64,000 nt of DNA from Bacteroidales bacterium. GTDB taxonomy: Bacteria > Bacteroidota > Bacteroidia > Bacteroidales > UBA932. Below are positions 41,539 through 49,851 of the stretch, piece after piece. The stretch lies in NCBI GenBank assembly GCA_017438975.1, contig JAFRUH010000031.1, forward strand, positions 1 through 64,000, given 5' to 3'. Position numbers and translations under genes: made by a program. The stretch's first letter is position 1, and each line of letters begins with the position of its first letter. The notes beneath the pieces are model-generated. The model saw only the letters and a program-made list of their open reading frames with translations, did not search any database and was not told where the DNA came from.

Positions 41539-42990
41539 ATGTCGACACAGAAAAAACTCATGACCAATTGGAGATGGTGGCTGTGCTCGCTGCTCTTCGT
41601 AGCGACGACGGTCAACTATCTCGATCGTCAGGTCCTGTCCCTCACGTATGAGAATTTCATCAAGCCGGAATTCCACTGGAACGACGACAACTACGGCACC
41701 ATAACCGCTTTCTTCTCCATCTTCTACGCCATCGCCTGCCTCTTCGCCGGCAAGTTCGTGGACTGGATGGGAACGAAGAAGGGCTATCTCATCGCCATCG
41801 GCGTATGGTCTGCGGGCGCCTGCCTGCACGCTGCCTGCGGTTGGGCGACGGGCCTTTTCGTCGGTGAGGACCTGGTTGCCCTGAGGGGCGTGGAGGTCGC
41901 CTCCAACGTCGCGCTGGCCATCTCCACGACATCCGTGTACCTCTTCCTCCTGTGCCGGGGAATCCTGGCGCTCGGCGAGGCGGGGAACTTCCCGGCGGCC
42001 ATCAAGGTGACAGCCGAATACTTCCCGAAGAAGGACCGGGCCTTCGCCACGTCCATCTTCAATGCCGGGGCTTCGGTCGGAGCCCTCGCCGCCCCTCTCT
42101 GCATCCCGCCGCTCGCGATGAAGTTCGGGTGGGAAATGGCGTTCATCATCATCGGTGCCCTCGGTTTCATCTGGATGTTCTTCTGGGCTTTCATGTATGA
42201 CAAGCCCGAAAAGAGCAAGCATGTGAACGAGGCCGAACTCGCCTACATCCATCAGGACGATGTCGAAGAGGCAGGGACCGCCGCCCCCGCGGCGGAGGAG
42301 GAGAAGCAGGTGTCCCTCTGGAAGTGCTTCACTTTCAAGCAGACCTGGCAGTTCATCACCGGCAAGTTCTTTACCGACGGCGTCTGGTGGTTCTTCCTGT
42401 TCTGGGCACCTTCCTACTTCAGCAACCAGTTCAACGCTCCCGTTACGACCCCTCTCGGTCAGTGGCTGATCTTCACGCTTTATCTGATCGTCACGGTCGT
42501 CTCCATCGGAGGCGGATACCTGCCGAAGATTTTCGTCGAAAAGAAAGGGATGCACCCGTATCCCGGCCGGATGCTCGCCATGCTGATCTTCGCGTTCTTC
42601 CCGCTCTGCGCCCTGCTGGCCCAGCCGCTCGGAATGCGTTTCAATTCAGCCTGGATTCCCGCCATCCTCATCGGCCTTGCGGCCGCCGGCCACCAGGCCT
42701 GGAGCGCGAATCTCTTCTCCACGATCGGCGACATGTTCCCGAAGGGCGCCATCGCGACCGTGACCGGTATCGGAGCCATGGCCGGAGGTGTCGGATCGAT
42801 GTTCATCCAGAAGATCGCCGGCAAGCTCTTCACCTATGCTGAAAACGCCGGATCCGCCTTCCATTTCCTCGGATTCGAGGGGAAGCCGGCCGGCTATTTC
42901 ATCATGTTCTGCTTCTGCGGACTGGCCTACCTGATCGCCTGGACGATCATGAAGTCCCTGGTTCCGAAGTACAAGCCTGTCGAACTGTAG
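41539..42990 (+). CDS. MFS hexuronate transporter (ExuT-like)
   Basis: A 483-residue major facilitator superfamily permease of the ACS (anion:cation symporter) group. About 12 helices are interrupted by a central cytosolic loop near residues 225-270. WWLCSLLFVATTVNYLDRQVL and FVDWMGTKKGYLIAIG (MFS motif) are typical of ExuT. LCRGILALGEAGNFPAAIKV and FNAGASVGALAAP also fit. It probably brings galacturonate or glucuronate across the inner membrane. The stop at 42990 directly abuts the convergent isomerase-like gene with no intervening base. Confidence 0.9.
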   Translation: MSTQKKLMTNWRWWLCSLLFVATTVNYLDRQVLSLTYENFIKPEFHWNDDNYGTITAFFSIFYAIACLFAGKFVDWMGTKKGYLIAIGVWSAGACLHAACGWATGLFVGEDLVALRGVEVASNVALAISTTSVYLFLLCRGILALGEAGNFPAAIKVTAEYFPKKDRAFATSIFNAGASVGALAAPLCIPPLAMKFGWEMAFIIIGALGFIWMFFWAFMYDKPEKSKHVNEAELAYIHQDDVEEAGTAAPAAEEEKQVSLWKCFTFKQTWQFITGKFFTDGVWWFFLFWAPSYFSNQFNAPVTTPLGQWLIFTLYLIVTVVSIGGGYLPKIFVEKKGMHPYPGRMLAMLIFAFFPLCALLAQPLGMRFNSAWIPAILIGLAAAGHQAWSANLFSTIGDMFPKGAIATVTGIGAMAGGVGSMFIQKIAGKLFTYAENAGSAFHFLGFEGKPAGYFIMFCFCGLAYLIAWTIMKSLVPKYKPVEL

Positions 42991-43815
42991 CTATTTCGTA
43001 CCGTCGAGGATTCCTCGGAGGTAACCGATTGACTCGGCAACACCCGGATGCGGGTTGTTGCCGTTTTTTTCAAATTCCACGGAGACCACGCCTTTGTATC
43101 CGACCTTCCGGAGGGCCTTGACGATCGGCCGGAAATCAATGACGCCCCGGCCCATCTCCCAGGTCTTTCCCTCCTTGGAAGGAGCCGTCTCATCCTTGAT
43201 GTGGATGTCGTAGATCCATTTGTGGTATTTCTTCACGATCTTGGCGATGTCCTCGCCGCTCCGGACGGAATGGCCCATATCGAGGCAGCAGCCGACCCCG
43301 AGGGAAGGGTCCTTGACCAGTTCCATAATCTTGTAAATGCTCGGGAAGGCGGCCCCGTCCGGACCATGGGTGTGGATGGCTACCTTGATTCCGGTCTCGG
43401 CGACTTTTGCGATCACGTAATCGATCAGTTCATAATTCGGGACGCCGATGAAAACCTTGGATCCGTACCGCTGCGCATAGGCGAAGGTGCGGTCGACATC
43501 TTCCTTGGAGCGCATGTAAATCGGCCCCAGGATATACCCTTCGACCCCGTAGCTCGCGCATTTTGCCTTGAACGCGTCCATCTCTTCTTTCGAGGAGTCG
43601 AGCGGCAGCCACCAGTCCTTGACGGAGAAGTATTTGACGCCCATGCTCTGGAGGAAAGAGAGGGTCTGGTCGATGTCGAACTTGCGGTAGGAATAGCCTG
43701 CAACGCCGATTTTGATATCGTCGGAACCGTGGCGGCCCTCGATCAGCTGGGCCTTGGAAGGAACGGCCGCAAGGAGAAGGGCGGCCGCGCAGAGAAGGGT
43801 GTGGATTCGTTTCAT
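42991..43815 (-). CDS. Exported sugar phosphate isomerase/epimerase-like TIM barrel
   Basis: A 274-residue AP-endonuclease-2/xylose-isomerase-like TIM barrel with signal peptide (MKRIHTLLCAAALLLAAVPSKA). Likely metal ligands are in VAIHTHGPDG, GVGCCLDMGHS, DIHIKDET and VVSVEFEKNG. Despite the family name, exported members act on non-phosphorylated sugars; some relatives process 3-keto-glycosides. Substrate unknown. The start at 43815 is chosen because a -7 box (43833-43840) lies between it and a longer start at 43863. Convergent with exuT, so probably not part of the pectin operon. Confidence 0.8.
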   Translation of the reverse strand: MKRIHTLLCAAALLLAAVPSKAQLIEGRHGSDDIKIGVAGYSYRKFDIDQTLSFLQSMGVKYFSVKDWWLPLDSSKEEMDAFKAKCASYGVEGYILGPIYMRSKEDVDRTFAYAQRYGSKVFIGVPNYELIDYVIAKVAETGIKVAIHTHGPDGAAFPSIYKIMELVKDPSLGVGCCLDMGHSVRSGEDIAKIVKKYHKWIYDIHIKDETAPSKEGKTWEMGRGVIDFRPIVKALRKVGYKGVVSVEFEKNGNNPHPGVAESIGYLRGILDGTK

Positions 43816-43832
43816 GTTGACTGGATTTTCCC

Positions 43833-43840
43833 CAAAAGTA
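43833..43840 (-). promoter_or_regulatory. -7 box of isomerase-like gene
   Basis: TACTTTTG on the minus strand, 17 nt upstream of ATG 43815. Confidence 0.5.
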
Positions 43841-43894
43841 CAAAAAATCGGAGAATGACACAAGAAGGGATTTTTCTTGTATCTTGTTTTTATG

Positions 43895-43902
43895 TATCTT
43901 TA
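43895..43902 (+). promoter_or_regulatory. Probable -7 box of S1/P1 nuclease gene
   Basis: TATCTTTA, one mismatch from TAnnTTTG, about 18 nt before ATG 43921. Confidence 0.35.
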
Positions 43903-43920
43903 CCAAAACTATTGATTCAA

Positions 43921-44805
43921 ATGAATATGAAAATTCCCTTTCTGCGGTGGCTCTCCGTAGGGACATTGGTGTTGTTTTTTATCTTTTCAAGCCGGCCGGA
44001 CGTTTACGGATGGGGCAATACAGGGCACAAAACCGTCATCGGCATCGCCCAGCGCCATCTGACGGAAAAGGCGCGGCAAAACATTGAGAAATACATTCCC
44101 TACGACCTCAAGCAAGATGCTGTCTGGATGGACAAGCACCGGCAGGGAGACTGGGCATTCACGGATACCTGGCACACCTTCTGCGTAGACGGGCGGCACA
44201 ACTACGATCCCGTCGCTCCCACCGGCGATGCCATCAAGGCCATCCGGGATGCCTGCTGGCGGCTGAGTGACCGCAGCGAGATGACCGACTCGGCCGTGGT
44301 TTTCAATATCCGGACGGTGATTCACCTGATCGGCGACATGCACTGTCCCGTCCATATCCTGATCCCCGGGCATATCGGCGAATTCAGTTCAAACCTCTGG
44401 GGCAGAGAGTTTTTGCCGACTGTCGGCGTCCTGAGACCCACTTACTACAACGGCATGGAACTGATAAGCTACCACCAATTTTTTGACCGTCTTCCCGGAT
44501 ATATCCATGGGCAGGATATAGATGCTATTGTGGAGAAAATCGACCGTTGCTGTAGAAGGGAAATCAAAAAGATCGTCAAGGGAGAGATGTACGAGATAGA
44601 CGGGCACAAGGATTTCGGCGCAGCGCTCGCCGTCTGGGCGAAGGATTGCGCGGACATGGCGCTGGACATCTGGACCTACAATCCGACGCTCTCCCCGGAA
44701 CTGGATCCTGCCATCATGGACATGGCGACTCCGCTGGTAAATGAATACATGGTCCGTGCAGGTTATCGGCTGGCACGCCTGCTGAATGCCGTGTTCGGAG
44801 AATAG
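43921..44805 (+). CDS. Exported S1/P1-type nuclease
   Basis: A 294-residue zinc-dependent single-strand nuclease/phosphodiesterase of the S1/P1 family. The signal peptide ends before Trp31, so mature WGNTGH would provide the N-terminal zinc ligand (Trp) and His36. Other ligands lie in DTWHTFCVDG and HLIGDMHCPVHI (HxxxDxH). A plausible role is scavenging nucleotides from extracellular nucleic acid. Codon use looks somewhat less GC-rich than its neighbours. It is 33 nt ahead of the DUF5009 gene. A much longer frame from 43048 overlaps the opposite-strand gene and is rejected. Confidence 0.85.
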   Translation: MNMKIPFLRWLSVGTLVLFFIFSSRPDVYGWGNTGHKTVIGIAQRHLTEKARQNIEKYIPYDLKQDAVWMDKHRQGDWAFTDTWHTFCVDGRHNYDPVAPTGDAIKAIRDACWRLSDRSEMTDSAVVFNIRTVIHLIGDMHCPVHILIPGHIGEFSSNLWGREFLPTVGVLRPTYYNGMELISYHQFFDRLPGYIHGQDIDAIVEKIDRCCRREIKKIVKGEMYEIDGHKDFGAALAVWAKDCADMALDIWTYNPTLSPELDPAIMDMATPLVNEYMVRAGYRLARLLNAVFGE

Positions 44806-44838
44806 TCTTTATCTACGTAAAAAGTCAAACACTTTTCC

Positions 44839-45969
44839 ATGGAAGGTCGGCTCAAGTCTCTGGATGTCCTGCGGGGACTCAACATGTTTTTTCTGACGGT
44901 CTTTACGGCGTGGCTGGTCGAGTTCTGCCATGTCGTTCCTGGTCTGGACTGGCTTCAGCCGCAGTGGCACCACCCTCCTTTCGGAACCACGACCCTGACC
45001 CTGCACGACTGGATCATGCCGCTGTTCCTGTTCTGCAGCGGAACGGCGATTCCGTTCGCCTTTTCCAAGTACCGGGCCGAGGGACGCTCTGACGGCCGGA
45101 TCTACTGGCGCATCTTCCGCCGCGTCGTCGTGCTCTGGGTGATGGGCATGATCTGCCAGGGAAACCTGCTGAAATACGATTTCGCCCAGCTGAAATGGTT
45201 CAGCAATACCCTGCAGGCGATTGCCGTCGGCTATGCCTTCTCCGCCCTCTTCTTCCTGCATTTCAAGCCCCGTACCCAGGTCTGCATCGCGGCCGGACTG
45301 CTTGTGACATACTGGGCGCTCATGATGTTCGTCAGGACTTCCGACGGGTTCGGCGGCGGTGATTTCGGGGAGCACAATCTATGCGAATGGATCGACCGGA
45401 CCATCCTCGGGAGCCACTGCGACCACGCCGTCCTCGCCGCGGACGGAACCTACAGTTTCAAGAAGGCGGGCTATACCTGGCTGCTGAGCAGCCTGAATTT
45501 CATCGTCACCGTGATGACGGGCATGTTCGCGGGCGAACTCCTGAAAGAAAAGCGGGGAACGGCCGGCAATAAAGCGGTGATGCTCCTTGCCCTCGGGGCC
45601 GCGATGTATGCCGCCGGCAAGCTCTGGGGCCTGCAGATGCCGGTCATCAAGCATATCTGGAGCAGTTCCATGACCCTTGTGACGAGCGGGATCAGTTTTC
45701 TTCTGCTCGGGGTCATCTACTGGATCGTGGACTGCCGGGGCTGGAAGGGACTCGACTGGCTGCTGCCCTTCGGCCTGAATGCGATTTTCATTTATTTCAT
45801 CGGGTATATCTGCGATTTCCGGTCCATGACCGACCACCTGGTCCGGGGGCTGGAACAGTACATCGCCGATCCGAACTGGTACGCTCTGCTGCGCCATACG
45901 GTCCATGGCCTGCTGGTCTACGGACTCCTGTACCTGATGATGAAGAAAAAGATTTTCCTGAAAGTATAA
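44839..45969 (+). CDS. DUF5009/HGSNAT-like integral membrane acyltransferase
   Basis: A 376-residue polytopic protein with around nine or ten hydrophobic segments. It begins GRLKSLDVLRGLNMFFLTVF, as DUF5009/DUF1624 and heparan-alpha-glucosaminide N-acetyltransferase-like proteins do. TLTLHDWIMPLFLFCSGTAIPF, containing a conserved His, and WVMGMICQGNLL are family-like. Members are thought to move acetyl groups across the membrane onto sugars; the acceptor here is unknown. It is 10 nt ahead of the metallo-beta-lactamase-fold gene. Confidence 0.78.
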   Translation: MEGRLKSLDVLRGLNMFFLTVFTAWLVEFCHVVPGLDWLQPQWHHPPFGTTTLTLHDWIMPLFLFCSGTAIPFAFSKYRAEGRSDGRIYWRIFRRVVVLWVMGMICQGNLLKYDFAQLKWFSNTLQAIAVGYAFSALFFLHFKPRTQVCIAAGLLVTYWALMMFVRTSDGFGGGDFGEHNLCEWIDRTILGSHCDHAVLAADGTYSFKKAGYTWLLSSLNFIVTVMTGMFAGELLKEKRGTAGNKAVMLLALGAAMYAAGKLWGLQMPVIKHIWSSSMTLVTSGISFLLLGVIYWIVDCRGWKGLDWLLPFGLNAIFIYFIGYICDFRSMTDHLVRGLEQYIADPNWYALLRHTVHGLLVYGLLYLMMKKKIFLKV

Positions 45970-45979
45970 TCATAACAAT

Positions 45980-47266
45980 ATGGACAGAAGAGATTTCATC
46001 AAAGCCTCTACCCTGGCGGGAGCCGGACTGCTCATCGACTGGGAAAATGTATTTGCACGCGGTACTTCCGACAAAGCGGTCGGTAATCCCTGGAGCGGCT
46101 GGAAAAAGGGACAGTTCCAGGTCCATTTCATCTACACCGGCGTCGCCGAATCGATGTTCATGATCTTCCCGGATGGGACGACGATGCTCCTCGACTGCGG
46201 GGATCATGACGCCATCGGCCGGGGCGAGAAGGCCGTTCCGGTTCTTCCGGATGCAAGCCGGCACGCTGGAGAATGGATCGCCCGGTATGTGCAGCGGGTC
46301 AATCCCGCCGGCTCCAAGGTCGACTATATGATGCTCTCCCACTATCATTCCGACCACGGCGGGAGCGAGATGTACTATGCCGACAAGGTCATGCGGGGCG
46401 GGGAAGAGTATATGCTCAGCGGCTTTTCCCATGCGGCGGAGTTCCTCTCCTTCGGAAAGGCTTTCGACCGCTGCTGGCCGACCTACGATGACCCGCTTCC
46501 GCTTCTCGACGACGGGGCGAAACAGCTAACCCACATGCGCAAATTCTACGATTACATGCAGAAAGAGCGCGGCATGAAAATCGAGAAGTTCAGGCTCGGG
46601 GCATCCGACCAGATCGTGCCTGTAAGGGGTTCCATTCCCGGTTTCTCTGTCCGGAACATCTGTGCCAACGGCCGTATCGCCTATCCGGACGGACGGATCG
46701 TGGACCTCTACGCGGAACGCAAGAAGGACAACCCGAAAAGGTTCAACGAAAACGGAATGAGTCTCGGCATGATCTTCAGCTACGGACCCTTCCGCTTCTA
46801 CACAGCCGGCGATTTCTCCGACAAGTGGAAACTCCCGGATGGATCGACCTATATGATCGAGGATGCCATGGCGGAAGTCTGCGGGGAGGCCGATGTCGCG
46901 AAACTGAACCACCACGGCCACTATTCCATGCCTGCGAAACTGGTGGGAGCCCTTCGGGCACGCGTCTGGGTCAGCTGCGTCTGGGATACACTCCATAATG
47001 TGCCCCCGGTGATGGAGACCCTCACGGACCGTTCGATCTATCCCGGCGAACGGATCGTCTGCCCAGGCGTCTTCCCTGTACAGCGCCGGACCCAGGACGC
47101 CGGCAGTCCCTGGCTGTCAGATGTCAACAAAGCCTCCTTCGACGGCGGGCACATGGTCCTGACCGTGGAGAAAGGCGGGAAGAAATACTCGATGACCTAT
47201 ATCGGCGCCTCGGACGAGGATATGATTGTCCGGAGCGTCATGCACTTCAAGACGAAAGGACGATGA
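45980..47266 (+). CDS. Tat-exported metallo-beta-lactamase-fold hydrolase
   Basis: A 428-residue MBL-fold protein with a twin-arginine-like signal (MDRRDFIKASTLAGAGLLI). The metal motif is HYHSDHGG (His121, His123, Asp125, His126). A later KLNHHGHYS and AGDFSDKW fit further ligands. DGTTMLLDCGDHDAIG is the strand-loop before the active site. It resembles ComEC-C-type or general MBL hydrolases, but the substrate is unknown. Its stop overlaps the start of the next gene (ATGA), implying coupled expression. Confidence 0.8.
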   Translation: MDRRDFIKASTLAGAGLLIDWENVFARGTSDKAVGNPWSGWKKGQFQVHFIYTGVAESMFMIFPDGTTMLLDCGDHDAIGRGEKAVPVLPDASRHAGEWIARYVQRVNPAGSKVDYMMLSHYHSDHGGSEMYYADKVMRGGEEYMLSGFSHAAEFLSFGKAFDRCWPTYDDPLPLLDDGAKQLTHMRKFYDYMQKERGMKIEKFRLGASDQIVPVRGSIPGFSVRNICANGRIAYPDGRIVDLYAERKKDNPKRFNENGMSLGMIFSYGPFRFYTAGDFSDKWKLPDGSTYMIEDAMAEVCGEADVAKLNHHGHYSMPAKLVGALRARVWVSCVWDTLHNVPPVMETLTDRSIYPGERIVCPGVFPVQRRTQDAGSPWLSDVNKASFDGGHMVLTVEKGGKKYSMTYIGASDEDMIVRSVMHFKTKGR

Positions 47267-49851
47267 AACGCATCTCGGACCTTCTCCTCGGGGCGCTTCT
47301 GCTGCTTTCCTCCTGCTCGGGCGGGCGGAATGCCGTCCTCATAGAGGCGGAGCGGTTTGACAGTTACGGCGGGTGGTCGCTCGATCAGCAGTTCATCGAG
47401 CAGACCGGTTCGGCCTATCTGCTCGCGCACGGTGCCGGCGTTCCGGTCGCCCCGGCGCGGACGACGGTCAGCCTGCCCCGGGAGGGGACCTGGCAGGTCT
47501 ATGTGCGGACATATAACTGGACCGCGCCTTTCGCCGGGGGCGAAGGACCGGGCCGGTTCCGTCTCCGGGTAGCCGGTACCGGACTCGATCCCGTCGGCTT
47601 TACAGGAAGCGGATGGGAGTGGCAGCGGGCGGGGGAGGTAATCCTTCCGGCCGGTCCGGCGGAACTCGCACTTGAAGACCTGACCGGCTTCGAAGGCCGC
47701 TGCGACGCCGTTTTACTGACCCGGAAGCCTTTGAAATCCTCCAGACTCAAGGAGATCCGCCCGGTTTCCGTCCCGGATTCCAAGGTGGAGGATGCCGGTA
47801 TTTTCGATTTCGTTGTTATCGGAGCCGGTTATTCCGGAATCTGCGCTGCGGTCGCTGCCGCCCGGCAGGGGCTCAAGGTTGCCCTGGTCCAGGACCGTGC
47901 CGTTCTCGGAGGAAACAATTCCAGCGAAATCCGGGTGCAGCTCGGCGGTTCGATGGACTGCCAGCCCTATCCCAATCTCGGTAACCTCCTCAAGGAGTTT
48001 GCTCCGATTCGGAAGGGGAATGCGATGCCCCCGTCCTACTACGGGGACGATGCGAAGATGAAGATCGTCGTGGATGAACCGAATATCTCGCTCTTTACCC
48101 TGACCAAGGTCCTGGAGGTCGAAAAGCGGGGATCCCGTATCCGTTCGGTCATCGGACGGAATGTCGTGACGGGGGAGCGCCTCCGTCTCCGGGCGCCGCT
48201 CTTTGCGGATTGCACCGGTGACGGAACCGTCGGCGTTCTCGCCGGGGCCCAGTACCGGGTCGGGCGGGAAGCCCGGAGCGAGTTCGGAGAAGAATCAGCA
48301 CCGGAAACGGCTGATAACATGGTCCTTGGCGCCTCATTGCAGTGGAGTTCGAAAAAGGATGCCGCTCCTTCCGCTTTCCCGGAATTCTCCTACGGCATCG
48401 ACCTGACCGAGGAAAGCTACCAGAAGATGACGAAGGGTTCATGGACTTGGGAGACCGGTATGTTCCAGGACCAGATCCGCGAGGCTGAACAGATTCGGGA
48501 CTACGGCATGCTGGCGATCTATGCGAACTGGTCTTATCTCAAGAACAGGGCCTCCTGCCGCGATGAGTTTGTCGACCGCTCCCTGGACTGGGTCTCTTTC
48601 AACAGCGGAAAACGTGAATCCCGGCGTCTCGTAGGCGATTATATCCTGACCGGGAACGATATCCTCCGCAATGTCCAGTTCCCTGATGCCACCGCTTCGA
48701 CCTCCTGGTCGATCGATATCCATTATCCGGAGCCGGAGAACCACGGTTTCTTCCCGGGACGCGAGTTCAAGAGCGTCTGCGACCAGGAGGAGACGCCCGT
48801 ATCCCCGATCCCGTACCGCTGTTTCTACTCCCGGAATGTGGAGAATCTGTTCATGGCGGGCCGTGATATCAGCGTTTCGCACGTTGCCCTGGCCTCGGTC
48901 CGGGTCATGCGTACCTGTGCCATGATGGGGGAGGTCGTCGGTCTCGCCGCCAAGGTCTGCAAGGACCATCGATGCGATCCCCGTGGGGTATATCCTGCTC
49001 ATTTCGAGGAACTTCAGGCCTTGATGGAACGCGGCGCAGGCGATCCTGCCGCCGAAAATCTGCAACTGACCAATATCGGCCGCAATGCCCACCATTTCTT
49101 CGAGAAGCCGCTGACGGTCGTCGAGACTCCGGTCCATGCCGTCCCGCCCGCGCTGAAAATCCGGGTGGGCAGGGAAGTTCTGGAAATGGTTGAGGTTGAG
49201 GGCGGTACCTTCCGGATGGGAGCCGACGGCCGGGCGGAATTCACACACCGGGATGAACTTCCCGCCCATGAAGTGACGCTTTCGGATTACTGCATCGGAC
49301 GGTACGAGGTAACCAACCGCCTTTGGATGTATGTCATGGGTCCGGAATCCCGCGTCAGCGTCCCGAAGGAGGAGGAACTCCTGCCGGTCCAGCGGCGGAC
49401 CCGTTCGGAAATCGCCCTTTTCTGTGCGAAACTGAAAAAGCAGACCGGCAGCGATTTCCGTCTTCCGACTGAAGCGGAATGGGAATATGCCGCCCGGGGC
49501 GGATGCCGCTCAAAAGGCTATCTGTACAGCGGCAGCGACAACTGGGCCGATGTTGCCTGGATCAACCGGACTTCCGGCGGCGTGATGCACCCGGTCGGGA
49601 CGAAACTTCCCAATGAACTGGGAATCTATGACATGAGCGGCAATGCCTGGGAACTCTGCGAGGACCGGTACGGTCCCTATTCCGGAGAACCGGAGACGGA
49701 TCCGCACGGACCGGCGACAGGCGCATACCGGGTCGTCCGCGGCGGGGGGATCTTCGGCGGAACGAACAGTTGCCGGGTGACCTACAGAAGTTTTGACGCC
49801 CCCGAGAGCAATCTGGTCATCAACGGTTTCCGTCTTGTGATGATTCCTTAG
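47263..49851 (+). CDS. Three-part lipoprotein: beta-rich module, FAD oxidoreductase, FGE-like domain
   Basis: An 862-residue lipoprotein (KRISDLLLGALLLLSSC). Residues about 25-165 look like a beta-sandwich carbohydrate-binding-type module (EAERFDSYGGWSLDQQF, GTWQVYVRTYNW). Residues about 180-620 are an FAD-dependent oxidoreductase (FAD_oxidored type): FVVIGAGYSGICAAVAAARQ, VLGGNNSSEIRV, ADCTGDGTVGVLAG and ENLFMAGRDISVSHVALASV. Residues about 640-862 are an FGE-sulfatase-like domain: VEGGTFRMGAD, RLPTEAEWEYAARGG, GIYDMSGNAWELCEDRYG and NGFRLVMIP. The last domain seems to lack both catalytic cysteines of true FGEs. The combination is unusual; its function is not known. It overlaps the convergent AGCS gene by 32 nt. 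Confidence 0.85.
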   Translation: MKRISDLLLGALLLLSSCSGGRNAVLIEAERFDSYGGWSLDQQFIEQTGSAYLLAHGAGVPVAPARTTVSLPREGTWQVYVRTYNWTAPFAGGEGPGRFRLRVAGTGLDPVGFTGSGWEWQRAGEVILPAGPAELALEDLTGFEGRCDAVLLTRKPLKSSRLKEIRPVSVPDSKVEDAGIFDFVVIGAGYSGICAAVAAARQGLKVALVQDRAVLGGNNSSEIRVQLGGSMDCQPYPNLGNLLKEFAPIRKGNAMPPSYYGDDAKMKIVVDEPNISLFTLTKVLEVEKRGSRIRSVIGRNVVTGERLRLRAPLFADCTGDGTVGVLAGAQYRVGREARSEFGEESAPETADNMVLGASLQWSSKKDAAPSAFPEFSYGIDLTEESYQKMTKGSWTWETGMFQDQIREAEQIRDYGMLAIYANWSYLKNRASCRDEFVDRSLDWVSFNSGKRESRRLVGDYILTGNDILRNVQFPDATASTSWSIDIHYPEPENHGFFPGREFKSVCDQEETPVSPIPYRCFYSRNVENLFMAGRDISVSHVALASVRVMRTCAMMGEVVGLAAKVCKDHRCDPRGVYPAHFEELQALMERGAGDPAAENLQLTNIGRNAHHFFEKPLTVVETPVHAVPPALKIRVGREVLEMVEVEGGTFRMGADGRAEFTHRDELPAHEVTLSDYCIGRYEVTNRLWMYVMGPESRVSVPKEEELLPVQRRTRSEIALFCAKLKKQTGSDFRLPTEAEWEYAARGGCRSKGYLYSGSDNWADVAWINRTSGGVMHPVGTKLPNELGIYDMSGNAWELCEDRYGPYSGEPETDPHGPATGAYRVVRGGGIFGGTNSCRVTYRSFDAPESNLVINGFRLVMIP

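Noticed and set aside
43048-43920. Long N-terminal extension of the S1/P1 nuclease
   Set aside because: It is antisense to the isomerase-like gene; the signal peptide and a -7-like box place the start at 43921.
47263-49851. Idea that the FGE-like domain is an aerobic sulfatase activator complementing the anSME
   Set aside because: The domain appears to lack both catalytic cysteines, it is outside the cytoplasm, and no sulfatase is present.
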